Shown here: one piece after another, positions 1-7,897 of the stretch
Numbering within the stretch: the stretch's first letter is position 1
Layout: each line of letters starts with the position of its first letter
From: Sphingobacteriales bacterium
GTDB taxonomy: Bacteria; Bacteroidota; Bacteroidia; Sphingobacteriales; Sphingobacteriaceae
NCBI GenBank assembly: GCA_014763615.1
Contig: JACXVB010000018.1
Location: 1 to 50,157, forward strand
Length of the DNA stretch: 50,157 nt
Direction: 5' to 3'
The notes under the pieces: model-generated
The model's database searches: none
Seen by the model: the letters and a program-made list of their open reading frames with translations, nothing else
Told to the model about the DNA's origin: nothing
Program-made: the position numbers and the translations under genes

Positions 1-36
1 AGTTGTTTCATTGCAGTCTCAATTTGCATAAAACTT

Positions 37-67
37 AGGGGAGTTTATTTCTCCTCTTCGTTTTTTA
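37..67 (+). terminator. Possible terminator of a gene upstream of the window
   Basis: A 6-bp stem (AGGGGA at 37-42 with TCTCCT at 50-55, including one G-U pair) with a 7-nt loop is followed by a T-rich stretch. It could end a plus-strand gene lying left of the window. The stem is short, so the call is weak. Confidence 0.3.
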
Positions 68-70
68 TTG

Positions 71-90
71 AGTTGCATTTATTACTTGAA
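71..90 (+). repeat. Copy of an IS30-like element end
   Basis: These 20 bases match 19 of 20 positions of the reverse complement of 50067-50086, which lies just past the stop codon of a partial IS30-like transposase at the right edge of the window. No transposase reading frame accompanies this copy. It may be a relic end, or a recurring sequence the element resembles. The match is seen directly; the link to an insertion sequence is inference. Confidence 0.5.
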
Positions 91-142
91 CTTACGAATG
101 ATTAAAACAAGAATTCCATTTTACATATTGTATGCTTTACAC

Positions 143-150
143 TATATTTG
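143..150 (+). promoter_or_regulatory. Promoter -7 element for the nuo operon
   Basis: TATATTTG fits the Bacteroidota -7 consensus TAnnTTTG exactly. No clear TTG -33 element sits about 20 nt upstream, where TTTTAC is found. Transcription would start near 157, which favours the nuoA start codon at 168 over the one at 132. Confidence 0.45.
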
Positions 151-167
151 CGCCACAAGGATTAGAT

Positions 168-542
168 ATGGAAAAGATAAGTACTCCTATTAACTATTTA
201 CCCATCATTTTGCAACTGCTTGTAGCCCTTGGTTTTGTGGGTTTAACCATGGTGATTACACATCTCATTGGTCCCAAAAGAAAAACTACAGACGTTAAAT
301 TGACTTCTTTTGAATCTGGTATCGAGGTGATTGGAAACGCTCGTCAGCCTTTCTCTATTAAATATTTTGTCGTAGCCATTGTGTTTGTGCTTTTTGATGT
401 AGAGGTGATTTTCATGTATCCTTGGGCGGTAAACTTTAGAGAATTTGGCTTAAATGGTTTGATAGAGATGTTCATCTTTATGGGAACTTTATTACTAGGT
501 TTTATTTATGTGGTAAAAAAGAAAGCTTTGGATTGGGACTAG
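168..542 (+). CDS. nuoA: NADH-quinone oxidoreductase subunit A
   Basis: NuoA is a small membrane subunit of complex I near the quinone site and the start of the proton channels. Three hydrophobic segments are visible (about residues 9-34, 63-87 and 96-116), with the family's acidic stretch LFDVEVIF in the second. The frame is also open from an ATG at 132, but that extra stretch overlaps the TATATTTG promoter element, so I chose ATG 168, giving 124 residues, a normal length. It is the first gene of a 14-gene nuo operon. The 119-bp gap to nuoB is larger than most gaps in the operon. Confidence 0.9.
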   Translation: MEKISTPINYLPIILQLLVALGFVGLTMVITHLIGPKRKTTDVKLTSFESGIEVIGNARQPFSIKYFVVAIVFVLFDVEVIFMYPWAVNFREFGLNGLIEMFIFMGTLLLGFIYVVKKKALDWD

Positions 543-598
543 TGAGCTAAGAATTATTATAAATAGCAATTAACAACGCTAAATGGTGATAAACTTAA

Positions 599-606
599 TA
601 AATTTG
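599..606 (+). promoter_or_regulatory. Possible secondary promoter before nuoB
   Basis: TAAATTTG fits TAnnTTTG and lies 56 nt before the nuoB start in the longest gap of the early operon. No -33 TTG is present at the usual distance, so this may be chance in AT-rich DNA. Confidence 0.22.
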
Positions 607-661
607 AGGCTTTCTGAAATATCACCGAGCCTTTTTAGTTTTCATTAAAAGATGCTTTAAT

Positions 662-1204
662 ATGAGTGAAATAAATATAGCAGAAGCTCCGGCTGGTGTA
701 GAAGGAGCTGGTTTTTTTGCCACTTCTTTAGATAAAGTGATTGGGATGGCAAGAGCTAATTCTCTTTGGCCATTGCCATTTGCCACTTCTTGTTGTGGGA
801 TAGAGTTTATGGCTACCATGGGCTCTCATTATGATTTTGCCCGTTTTGGTTCAGAACGTCCTTCGTTTTCACCTCGTCAGGCAGATTTATTGATGGTAAT
901 GGGTACCATTGCTAAAAAAATGTCGCCTGTTTTAAAGCAGGTGTATATCCAAATGGCCGAGCCACGTTGGGTAATTGCTGTTGGCGCTTGCGCATCAAGT
1001 GGAGGTATTTTTGATACCTATTCTGTTTTACAAGGTATTGATGAAATTATTCCGGTGGATGTTTATGTACCGGGTTGCCCTCCTAGACCAGAAGCTATCA
1101 TCAATGGTTTTAATAAAATTCAGGATTTAGTGAGAAGCGAATCTTTAAGAAGAAGAGATTCTCCTGAATACACAAAATTATTAGCAAAATACGGAATCCA
1201 GTAA
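662..1204 (+). CDS. nuoB: NADH-quinone oxidoreductase subunit B
   Basis: NuoB is the peripheral-arm subunit that binds cluster N2, the last [4Fe-4S] cluster before quinone. The four expected ligands are visible: the tandem pair C44-C45 in SCCGIE, C110 in VGACASSGG, and C139 in VPGCPPRPEA. At 180 residues it has family length. Its TAA stop shares one base with the nuoC ATG, so translation is probably coupled. A start at 662 leaves a short tail before the conserved core, which is common for this subunit. Confidence 0.97.
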   Translation: MSEINIAEAPAGVEGAGFFATSLDKVIGMARANSLWPLPFATSCCGIEFMATMGSHYDFARFGSERPSFSPRQADLLMVMGTIAKKMSPVLKQVYIQMAEPRWVIAVGACASSGGIFDTYSVLQGIDEIIPVDVYVPGCPPRPEAIINGFNKIQDLVRSESLRRRDSPEYTKLLAKYGIQ

Positions 1205-1710
1205 TGGCTAAGATATCAAATGAACAGGTTATAGCACAATTGAACGCCAAATTTGGTGATCAAATCACTACACCTACAGCGCCTTTTGGCTTGCTGAGTT
1301 TTGAAGTTGCTGTAGATCATATCACAGAAGTATTAACCTACCTCAAAAGTGACGAAACCTTAAACTTCAATTTCTTAACTGATATTACAGCAGTTCATTA
1401 TCCTGAGCAAGAAAAAAGAGAGTTAGCGGTAGTTTATCATTTACACAGTTTAACCAATAATGTGCGGGTAAGAATTAAGGTTTTCATCCCAGTGGACAAT
1501 CCTAAAATTCCGAGTGCAACCCCGCTATGGAATGGTGCTAATTGGATGGAGCGTGAAACCTTTGATTTCTTCGGCATTCAGTTTACAGGTCATCCTGATT
1601 TAAGAAGAATCTTAAACGTAGATGATATGACGGTTTTTCCGATGCGTAAAGAATATGCGCTGGAAGACCCGAACAGAGTGGATAAAAAAGATTTTTTCTT
1701 TGGACGTTAA
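1204..1710 (+). CDS. nuoC: NADH-quinone oxidoreductase subunit C
   Basis: NuoC (30-kDa subunit) packs against NuoD and NuoB in the peripheral arm and carries no cofactor. The family signature ERETFDFFGIQFTGHPDLRR spans about residues 116-135. At 168 residues it is a stand-alone NuoC, whereas enterobacteria fuse C and D. The gap to nuoD is only 9 nt. Confidence 0.96.
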   Translation: MAKISNEQVIAQLNAKFGDQITTPTAPFGLLSFEVAVDHITEVLTYLKSDETLNFNFLTDITAVHYPEQEKRELAVVYHLHSLTNNVRVRIKVFIPVDNPKIPSATPLWNGANWMERETFDFFGIQFTGHPDLRRILNVDDMTVFPMRKEYALEDPNRVDKKDFFFGR

Positions 1711-1719
1711 GTACAGAAA

Positions 1720-2955
1720 ATGAGCAATTTTATAACAGAAATCACTCCAAATCGTCCGGTTTATACAGATAATGATCCGCAAGGAGATTTAACTACCCTA
1801 AACCTTGGGCCAACGCATCCCGCTACACATGGGGTATTCCAAAATGTGTTGCAAATGGATGGCGAGCGTATTGTGAGTGGTGTTTCTACCATTGGATATA
1901 TCCATAGAGCTTTTGAGAAAATAGCAGAACACCGCCCTTTCTATCAAATTACACCATTAACAGACCGTTTAAATTACTGCTCTTCGCCTATTAATAACAT
2001 GGGTTGGCACATGACGGTTGAGAAACTATTAGGTATTGAAACGCCAAAAAGAGTGGATTACCTGAGGGTAATTGTGATGGAGCTAAGCCGTATCACTGAT
2101 CATTTAATTTGTAACGGAATTTTAGGAGTTGATACCGGAGCTTTTTCAGGTTTCTTGTATTTGATGGAAGAACGTGAGCATGTGTATGAGATTTTTGAAG
2201 AAATATGTGGTGCTCGTTTAACCACCAATATCGGTAGAATTGGAGGTTTTGAGCGTGATTTTAATGATATCGCTTTTGCGAAAATCAACAAGTTCTTAGA
2301 GAAATTCCCACCGATTTTAAAAGAGTTTGAAAAGCTGTTTAACAGAAACAGAATATTTATCGAGCGTACCTCAGGCGTTGGAGCGGTTGATCCAGAAACT
2401 GCATTAAGCTATAGCTGGTCGGGCCCAATTTTAAGAGCTACTGGTGTAGATTATGATGTGCGTGTAAACGAGCCTTATGCTTCTTATCAAGATTTTGATT
2501 TTGAAATCCCGGTAGGTACTACAGGCGATGTTTACGATCGTTTCATTTTACGTAATGAAGAAATGTGGCAAAGCTTAAGAATTATTGAGCAAGCGATGGA
2601 AAAATTGAAAAAAGAGCCTAAAGGCGTTTTCCATGCGGATGTTCCTGAGTTTTATTTGCCTCCGAAAGAACAAGTTTATAACAATATGGAAGCCTTAATC
2701 TATCACTTCAAAATTGTGATGGGTGAGGTGGATACACCAAAAACAGAAGTTTATCATGCTGTTGAAGGTGGTAACGGAGAGTTAGGTTTTTATTTGATTA
2801 ATGATGGAGGTAGAACACCTTATCGTTTACATTTCCGCAGACCAAGTTTCATCAATTATCAGATGTACGCATCTATGAGTCGTGGAATGTTATTATCTGA
2901 TGCCATCATTAACATGTCTAGTTTGAACATTATAGCAGGAGAATTAGATGCTTAG
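1720..2955 (+). CDS. nuoD: NADH-quinone oxidoreductase subunit D
   Basis: NuoD (49-kDa subunit) forms the quinone cavity with NuoB. The characteristic LNLGPTHPATHG lies at about residues 27-38, and the conserved histidines there are the expected quinone-head contacts. The C-terminus ends in a conserved ELDA-type tail. The length of 411 residues is normal. Its last 8 bases overlap the start of nuoE, consistent with coupled translation. Confidence 0.97.
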   Translation: MSNFITEITPNRPVYTDNDPQGDLTTLNLGPTHPATHGVFQNVLQMDGERIVSGVSTIGYIHRAFEKIAEHRPFYQITPLTDRLNYCSSPINNMGWHMTVEKLLGIETPKRVDYLRVIVMELSRITDHLICNGILGVDTGAFSGFLYLMEEREHVYEIFEEICGARLTTNIGRIGGFERDFNDIAFAKINKFLEKFPPILKEFEKLFNRNRIFIERTSGVGAVDPETALSYSWSGPILRATGVDYDVRVNEPYASYQDFDFEIPVGTTGDVYDRFILRNEEMWQSLRIIEQAMEKLKKEPKGVFHADVPEFYLPPKEQVYNNMEALIYHFKIVMGEVDTPKTEVYHAVEGGNGELGFYLINDGGRTPYRLHFRRPSFINYQMYASMSRGMLLSDAIINMSSLNIIAGELDA

Positions 2956-3463
2956 AGTAGAAGAAAAGCAGGAGATTAATTTCTCTGCCGATTTATTAAA
3001 CAAATGCGGCGAAATTGTAGGTCGTTATCCTGAAGGAAAACAAAAATCGGCTTTGCTCCCAATTTTACATGAGGTGCAAGCGGTTTATGGCTGGGTAAGT
3101 CCAGAAGCAATGGATAAAGTGGCAGAATTCTTAGACATTCAACCTATTGAGGTTTATGAGGTAGCTACTTTTTACACCATGTTTTTCTTAAAACCGCAAG
3201 GAAAATATGTTTTAGAAGTTTGCCGTACAGGACCTTGCTGTTTGGTTGGTGCAGAAAAAATCATGGATTACATCGGCGAGAAGTTGGGTGTGAAAGAAGG
3301 AGAAGTAACCGAAGATGGTTTATTCAGCTATCGCGGAGTAGAATGTTTGGCCGCTTGCGGTTATGCGCCAGTATTACAAATTGGTCCAGAATATACTTTC
3401 TACGAAAACTTGACGAAGGAATCCGTAGATCAATTGATTGAGGATTTAAAAAAGAAGAATTGA
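2948..3463 (+). CDS. nuoE: NADH-quinone oxidoreductase subunit E (24-kDa)
   Basis: NuoE carries the [2Fe-2S] cluster N1a beside the FMN subunit. The ligands fit the family spacing: C92 and C97 in CRTGPC, then C133 and C137 in CLAAC. Length is 171 residues. It starts inside the end of nuoD but is followed by 142 bp of repeat-rich DNA before nuoF, unlike the tight spacing upstream. Confidence 0.96.
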   Translation: MLRVEEKQEINFSADLLNKCGEIVGRYPEGKQKSALLPILHEVQAVYGWVSPEAMDKVAEFLDIQPIEVYEVATFYTMFFLKPQGKYVLEVCRTGPCCLVGAEKIMDYIGEKLGVKEGEVTEDGLFSYRGVECLAACGYAPVLQIGPEYTFYENLTKESVDQLIEDLKKKN

Positions 3464-3474
3464 GTATAGCGATA

Positions 3475-3585
3475 TGAGTATTGAGATTATTCTACATGTC
3501 TTAATAACATATCTAAAAAATAATTATGGCAAAAAGATTGAGGTTTTGAATAAGGGGTTTTACAATACTCAATACTCAATACTCA
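3475..3585. repeat. AATACTC repeat and inverted copy in the nuoE-nuoF gap
   Basis: Three tandem AATACTC heptamers occupy 3564-3584. An 11-bp arm TGAGTATTGAG at 3475-3485 is the exact reverse complement of CTCAATACTCA at 3568-3578 and again at 3575-3585. The gap between nuoE and nuoF could therefore fold into a long-loop hairpin. I see no coding potential in the gap. Similar short intergenic repeats are, to my knowledge, common in this group, but I cannot confirm the family here. Confidence 0.7.
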
Positions 3586-3605
3586 CATCTCAAATCTAAA
3601 AAAGA

Positions 3606-4964
3606 ATGGGTCGCAAATTATTATTAGAGCACATTAATGTACCGGGCATCAACACTTTTGAAGTTTACCGAGAAAAAGGTGGCTACAAAGCGGTTGAAAA
3701 AGCTATCAAAACCATGTCAACAGACGATGTGATAGAAGAAGTAAAAAAATCTGGTTTACGTGGACGTGGTGGTGCGGGTTTCCCTACCGGAATGAAGTGG
3801 AGTTTTTTAGCGAAACCAGAAGGTGTGCCGCGTTATTTGGTTTGCAATGCAGATGAATCTGAACCAGGAACTTTTAAAGACCGTTACCTGATGACGCATA
3901 TTCCTCATGCGTTGATTGAAGGAATGATAGTGGCGAGTTATGCATTAGGTGCAAACACCAGTTATATTTACGTAAGAGGTGAAATGATGCCGCAAATCCG
4001 CATTTTAGAAAAGGCCATTGCCGAAGCTAAAGCTGCTGGATTTTTGGGCGAAAATATTTTAGGATCTGGATATCACTTAGAGCTTTACGTACAACCGGGT
4101 GGTGGAGCTTACATCTGTGGCGAAGAAACTGCATTACTAGAATCGCTTGAAGGTAAAAGAGGAAATCCAAGAATTAAACCTCCTTTCCCAGCTATAGCTG
4201 GTTTATATGGCTGTCCAACGGTGGTCAATAATGTGGAGTCTATCGCAACTACGGTTCCTATTATCAATATTGGTGGCGAAGAATACGCTAAAATTGGTGT
4301 AGGTCGTTCAACCGGAACTAAGTTGATTTCTGCTTCAGGTAATATCAATAAGCCGGGAGTTTACGAGATTGAGTTAGGCGTAACGGTAGAAGATTTTATT
4401 TATTCTGATGAGTATTGCGGAGGCATTGCTAACGGAAAAAAACTGAAAGCGGTAGTTGCAGGAGGTTCTTCTGTGCCTATTTTGCCTGCAAATTTGATAT
4501 TAAATACCATTAATGGTGAAAAGCGATTAATGACTTACGAATCACTTTCTGATGGAGGTTTTGCAACAGGAACGATGTTAGGTTCTGGCGGTTTTGTAGT
4601 TTTTGATGAAGATCAGTGTATCGTGAGAAACACTTGGAACTTCTCTCGTTTCTACCATCACGAGTCTTGCGGACAATGTTCACCTTGCCGTGAAGGTACT
4701 GGATGGATGGAAAAAGTGTTGCATCGTTTAGAATACGGACATGGTAAAATGAGCGACATCGATTTATTGGTAGATGTTTCTAAGAAAATTGAAGGAAATA
4801 CCATTTGTCCATTGGGTGATGCGGCGGCTTGGCCGGTAGCAAGTGCAATTCGTCATTTTAGAGATGAGTTTGAGTGGCATGTGACGCATCCAGAGTTGGC
4901 AGTAAAGCAAAATTATGGTTTAGCGCATTATGCTGATCCGTTGCCAGCTCCAGTAGAAGCATAG
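3606..4964 (+). CDS. nuoF: NADH-quinone oxidoreductase subunit F (NADH/FMN-binding)
   Basis: NuoF is the electron entry point: it oxidises NADH with FMN and passes electrons to a [4Fe-4S] cluster (N3). The glycine-rich LRGRGGAGFPTGMKW at about residues 51-65 is the FMN/NADH site, and a second glycine-rich stretch, GGGAYICGEETALLES, follows near residue 165. Cluster ligands sit in ESCGQCSPCREGT and NTICPLGDAAAWP near the C-terminus. Length 452 is typical. Repeat-filled gaps flank it on both sides. Confidence 0.97.
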   Translation: MGRKLLLEHINVPGINTFEVYREKGGYKAVEKAIKTMSTDDVIEEVKKSGLRGRGGAGFPTGMKWSFLAKPEGVPRYLVCNADESEPGTFKDRYLMTHIPHALIEGMIVASYALGANTSYIYVRGEMMPQIRILEKAIAEAKAAGFLGENILGSGYHLELYVQPGGGAYICGEETALLESLEGKRGNPRIKPPFPAIAGLYGCPTVVNNVESIATTVPIINIGGEEYAKIGVGRSTGTKLISASGNINKPGVYEIELGVTVEDFIYSDEYCGGIANGKKLKAVVAGGSSVPILPANLILNTINGEKRLMTYESLSDGGFATGTMLGSGGFVVFDEDQCIVRNTWNFSRFYHHESCGQCSPCREGTGWMEKVLHRLEYGHGKMSDIDLLVDVSKKIEGNTICPLGDAAAWPVASAIRHFRDEFEWHVTHPELAVKQNYGLAHYADPLPAPVEA

Positions 4965-4966
4965 GC

Positions 4967-5083
4967 TTTGACTCCGCTCAGCCTGACAATGGTTAAGTTG
5001 AGGAGAAGAATAATTTGCGTTAGGGATTGGAGCGACATCCTTTTTTGTCATCCTGAGGCTTGTCACTCTGAGCGGAGTCGAAG
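4967..5083. repeat. GACTCCGCTCA-type repeats in the nuoF-nuoG gap
   Basis: GACTCCGCTCAGCCTGACA (4970-4988) and TGTCACTCTGAGCGGAGTC (5061-5079) are imperfect reverse complements. A degenerate third arm, TGTCATCCTGAGGCT, lies at 5046-5060. The same family recurs in the nuoH-nuoI gap. The rest of the 218-bp gap, down to 5182, is AT-rich and shows no reading frame of note. Confidence 0.75.
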
Positions 5084-5182
5084 AGGGAGTAGAAGGAAGA
5101 ACAAAAAAGATACAGCGTAAAGCCCGCCCGAACGCCCAAAAGAATTGAAAATATTAAAAGTACATTTTAAAATATTTTAAAA

Positions 5183-6187
5183 TTGGCTGATAAAATAAAA
5201 GTAATAATAGACGGGATTCCGACTGAAGTAGCGCCAGGAACTAGCATCTTGAATGCAGCCCGTCAGATTGGTGGAGATATTGTGCCGCCAGCCATGTGCT
5301 ATTATTCTAAGTTAGAAGGTAGTGGGGGTAAGTGCCGTACTTGTTTGGTAAAAGTGAGTAAAGGTTCTGAGAAAGACCCTCGTCCGATGCCTAAATTAGT
5401 GGCCAGTTGCCGTACCAATGTAATGGATGGAATGGAAGTGCAGAACATTACCTCTCCGGAAGTACAAGAGGCGAGAAAAGGTGTGGTGGAGATGTTGTTG
5501 ATTAACCACCCCTTAGATTGCCCTATTTGTGACCAAGCTGGAGAATGCCATTTACAAGATTTAGGTTATAAGCATGGTGCAGAAGCTACACGTTATGAGT
5601 TTGACCGTAGAACTTTCGAGAGAATAGATATTGGTGATAAGATACAACTACACATGAATCGTTGTATTTTATGTTACCGTTGCGTATATGTTGCCGATCA
5701 GATTACTGAAAATAGAGTTCATGGCATTTTAGGGAGAGGAGATCATGCAGAAATTTCAACCTATATAGAAAAAGCCATTGACAATGATTTCTCTGGCAAC
5801 ATGATTGATGTTTGTCCGGTTGGTGCTTTAACCGATAAAACTTTTCGTTTTAAAAGCAGAGTGTGGTTTACTAAACCTGTGGAGGCACATAGAGATTGCC
5901 CAACCTGCTCAGGTAAAGTAACTTTATGGTATAAAGGGGAAGAAGTGCTACGTGTAACCGCTCGTAAAGATCAATTTGGAGAGGTGGAAGAGTTTATCTG
6001 TAATACTTGCCGCTATGATAAAAAGGATACGAAAGATTGGGTAATTGAAGGCCCGAGAAAAGTTTCTCGTCAATCAGTAATTAACTCTAATCATTATGAG
6101 CAAATGCAGCCACTTCCAGTTGTGAAGAAAAATTTAGCGCTGCAAGCTGCTAATAAAGAAGAATTTGAAAGGACCACAAAATTATAA
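5183..6187 (+). CDS. nuoG: NADH-quinone oxidoreductase subunit G, short form
   Basis: It carries electron-transfer clusters in the peripheral arm. The N-terminal ferredoxin fold has C39, C51, C54 and C76 for a [2Fe-2S] cluster. H109, C113, C116 and C122 suit the His-ligated [4Fe-4S] cluster, and C161, C164, C167 and C211 suit a second [4Fe-4S] cluster. The large molybdopterin-like domain of enterobacterial NuoG is absent, giving 334 residues; I read this as a normal short form because the end is clean. The start is TTG at 5183: the first in-frame ATG lies at residue 38, inside the ferredoxin fold. The stop shares a base with nuoH. Confidence 0.93.
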   Translation: MADKIKVIIDGIPTEVAPGTSILNAARQIGGDIVPPAMCYYSKLEGSGGKCRTCLVKVSKGSEKDPRPMPKLVASCRTNVMDGMEVQNITSPEVQEARKGVVEMLLINHPLDCPICDQAGECHLQDLGYKHGAEATRYEFDRRTFERIDIGDKIQLHMNRCILCYRCVYVADQITENRVHGILGRGDHAEISTYIEKAIDNDFSGNMIDVCPVGALTDKTFRFKSRVWFTKPVEAHRDCPTCSGKVTLWYKGEEVLRVTARKDQFGEVEEFICNTCRYDKKDTKDWVIEGPRKVSRQSVINSNHYEQMQPLPVVKKNLALQAANKEEFERTTKL

Positions 6188-7224
6188 TGGAAGCAGCGTT
6201 TTTAATTGAAAAAATATTGTTGGTTGTTGTTTTGTTCGTCATCACATTAACCATTGCCGCTTATTCAACATGGGCAGAACGTAAGGTTGCAGCTTGGATG
6301 CAAGATCGTGTTGGGCCAAATAGAGCAGGTATTTTTGGTTTATTACAACCTTTGGCTGATGGTGGTAAAATGTTCTTTAAAGAAGAAATTATCCCCTCGG
6401 GGGCAAATAAATGGCTTTTTATAGCTGGACCATCTTTGGCTTTATTGACCTCATTTTTGGGTTCTGCGGTCATTCCATTTGGGCAGAGTATCGAACTTTT
6501 TGGTAAAACTGTGCCTTTGCAAGTAACAGACATCAACGTTGGTATCCTTTATATTTTCGGAGTAGTTTCTTTGGGTGTTTACGGCATCATGATTGGAGGT
6601 TGGGCATCTAACAACAAATACTCTTTGATGGGCGCCATCCGTGGTGCTTCCCAAAATATCAGTTATGAGATTGCGATGGGATTATCTATCATCGCTTTAC
6701 TTTTGGTTACCAATACTTTAAGTTTTAAAGAATTAGCGGAGCAGCAACACAGCTGGCATTGGAACATTATTTATCAACCATTAGGCTTTTTAATCTTTTT
6801 AGTTTGCGCTTTCGCGGAGACTAACCGTGTTCCTTTCGATTTGCCGGAGTGTGAAACCGAATTGATTGGAGGTTACAATACCGAATATTCAGCTTTTAAA
6901 ATGGGGGCTTACATGTTTGCTGAATACATTAACATGTTTGTGTCTTCAGCGGTAATGGTCACCCTTTATTTTGGGGGTTATAATTATCCGTTTATGGATC
7001 AGGTCAATGCTTTATTAGGCCCAACTTGGGGCCCATTAGTTGGTGTTTCGGTGATGTTCCTTAAAATTATCCTTTTCATTTTCTTCTTCATGTGGGTACG
7101 TTGGACCGTTCCGCGTTTCCGTTATGATCAGTTGATGGATTTAGGGTGGAAAGTTTTAATTCCGCTAGCGATTGCTAATATTGTGATTACAGCTATTGTA
7201 ATTACTGTTGTAGATAAATTATGA
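6187..7224 (+). CDS. nuoH: NADH-quinone oxidoreductase subunit H
   Basis: NuoH is the membrane subunit that joins the quinone cavity to the proton-pumping arm. Signature stretches ERKVAAWMQDRVGPNRAG (about residues 31-48) and AETNRVPFDLPECETEL (about 213-229), rich in conserved acidic residues, are intact. Several long hydrophobic helices run through its 345 residues. The ATG shares its A with the nuoG stop. Its own TGA stop is immediately followed by a strong hairpin. Confidence 0.97.
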   Translation: MEAAFLIEKILLVVVLFVITLTIAAYSTWAERKVAAWMQDRVGPNRAGIFGLLQPLADGGKMFFKEEIIPSGANKWLFIAGPSLALLTSFLGSAVIPFGQSIELFGKTVPLQVTDINVGILYIFGVVSLGVYGIMIGGWASNNKYSLMGAIRGASQNISYEIAMGLSIIALLLVTNTLSFKELAEQQHSWHWNIIYQPLGFLIFLVCAFAETNRVPFDLPECETELIGGYNTEYSAFKMGAYMFAEYINMFVSSAVMVTLYFGGYNYPFMDQVNALLGPTWGPLVGVSVMFLKIILFIFFFMWVRWTVPRFRYDQLMDLGWKVLIPLAIANIVITAIVITVVDKL

Positions 7225-7295
7225 TGTCAGGCTGAGCGTAGTCGAAGCCTTCGCTCAGCCTGACAAAAAACATTTCGACTCCGCTCAATGTGACA
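7225..7295. repeat. Perfect 14-bp hairpin and second repeat copy in the nuoH-nuoI gap
   Basis: TGTCAGGCTGAGCG (7225-7238) pairs perfectly with CGCTCAGCCTGACA (7252-7265) across a 13-nt loop, starting one base after the nuoH stop and followed by six A residues. A further copy of the same family, CGACTCCGCTCAATGTGACA, lies at 7276-7295. The sequence matches the repeat in the nuoF-nuoG gap. No U-tract follows, so it looks like a REP-type mRNA hairpin and not a terminator. Confidence 0.85.
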
Positions 7296-7326
7296 AAAAG
7301 CGGAGGATAAAAAATATAAAGTGATT

Positions 7327-7851
7327 ATGGAATCATTAAGTGGTAGAAAAAAAGTTTTAGAGCAAAAGCCGATGAATTTCTGGGAGCGCATGTATCTCCC
7401 GGCCATTTTCAGAGGGATGGCCATTACTTTCATGCACATGTTCAAGAAAAAAGAAACCATCTATTATCCTGAAAAGGAAAGAGAGTTTTCTGAAAATTGG
7501 AGAGGAATGCACTCTTTAAAAAGAGATGAGCAAGGAAGGGAGCGTTGTACCGCTTGTGGCTTATGCGCATTATCTTGCCCTGCGGAAGCAATTACCATGA
7601 TAGCTGCTGAACGCGAAAAAGGAGAAGAACACCTGTATCGCGAAGAAAAGTATGCGGCAGTTTATGAAATTAATATGTTGCGTTGTATTTTCTGTGGTTT
7701 GTGTGAAGAAGCTTGCCCTAAAGAAGCTATTTATTTAGATGGCCCTATTGTTCCTGCAGATTATTTGCGTAAAGATTTTATTTACGGAAAAGATAAATTA
7801 GTTGAACAGCCTATTACTGAGCTAGAAGCTTTAAAAGCAGCTCAAGATTAG
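7327..7851 (+). CDS. nuoI: NADH-quinone oxidoreductase subunit I (two 4Fe-4S)
   Basis: NuoI carries clusters N6a and N6b. Two ferredoxin-type CxxCxxCxxxC motifs are present: CTACGLCALSC at residues 74-84 and CIFCGLCEEAC at 120-130. The frame is also open from a GTG at 7321, two codons earlier; I prefer the ATG at 7327. Length is 174 residues. A 102-bp repeat-bearing gap precedes it and 79 bp separate it from nuoJ. Confidence 0.95.
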   Translation: MESLSGRKKVLEQKPMNFWERMYLPAIFRGMAITFMHMFKKKETIYYPEKEREFSENWRGMHSLKRDEQGRERCTACGLCALSCPAEAITMIAAEREKGEEHLYREEKYAAVYEINMLRCIFCGLCEEACPKEAIYLDGPIVPADYLRKDFIYGKDKLVEQPITELEALKAAQD

Positions 7852-7889
7852 TTTTAGGTATTTATTAACATAAGTTTAAGCAAAAATTT

Positions 7890-7897
7890 TACCTTTG
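7890..7897 (+). promoter_or_regulatory. Possible internal promoter before nuoJ
   Basis: TACCTTTG matches TAnnTTTG in the 79-bp gap between nuoI and nuoJ, about 33 nt before the nuoJ ATG. No TTG is visible at the -33 position. It could let the membrane-arm genes J to N be transcribed apart from A to I. Confidence 0.38.

Noticed and set aside
132..167. N-terminal extension of NuoA
   Set aside because: It overlaps a promoter -7 match and is not typical of the family; the shorter start gives a normal NuoA.
3564..3584. Tandem heptamers as a CRISPR-like array
   Set aside because: Units are 7 bp with no spacers, and no cas genes are present.
5183..6187. NuoG as a truncated pseudogene
   Set aside because: All cluster ligands are present and the frame ends cleanly into nuoH; the short form is expected in this group.
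7225..7265. Hairpin as an intrinsic terminator within the nuo operon
   Set aside because: No U-tract follows (A residues do), and the downstream genes are needed for the same complex.
7227..7460. Minus-strand frame over the nuoH-nuoI gap
   Set aside because: It is a shadow of the repeat DNA and of nuoI, with no recognisable protein features.
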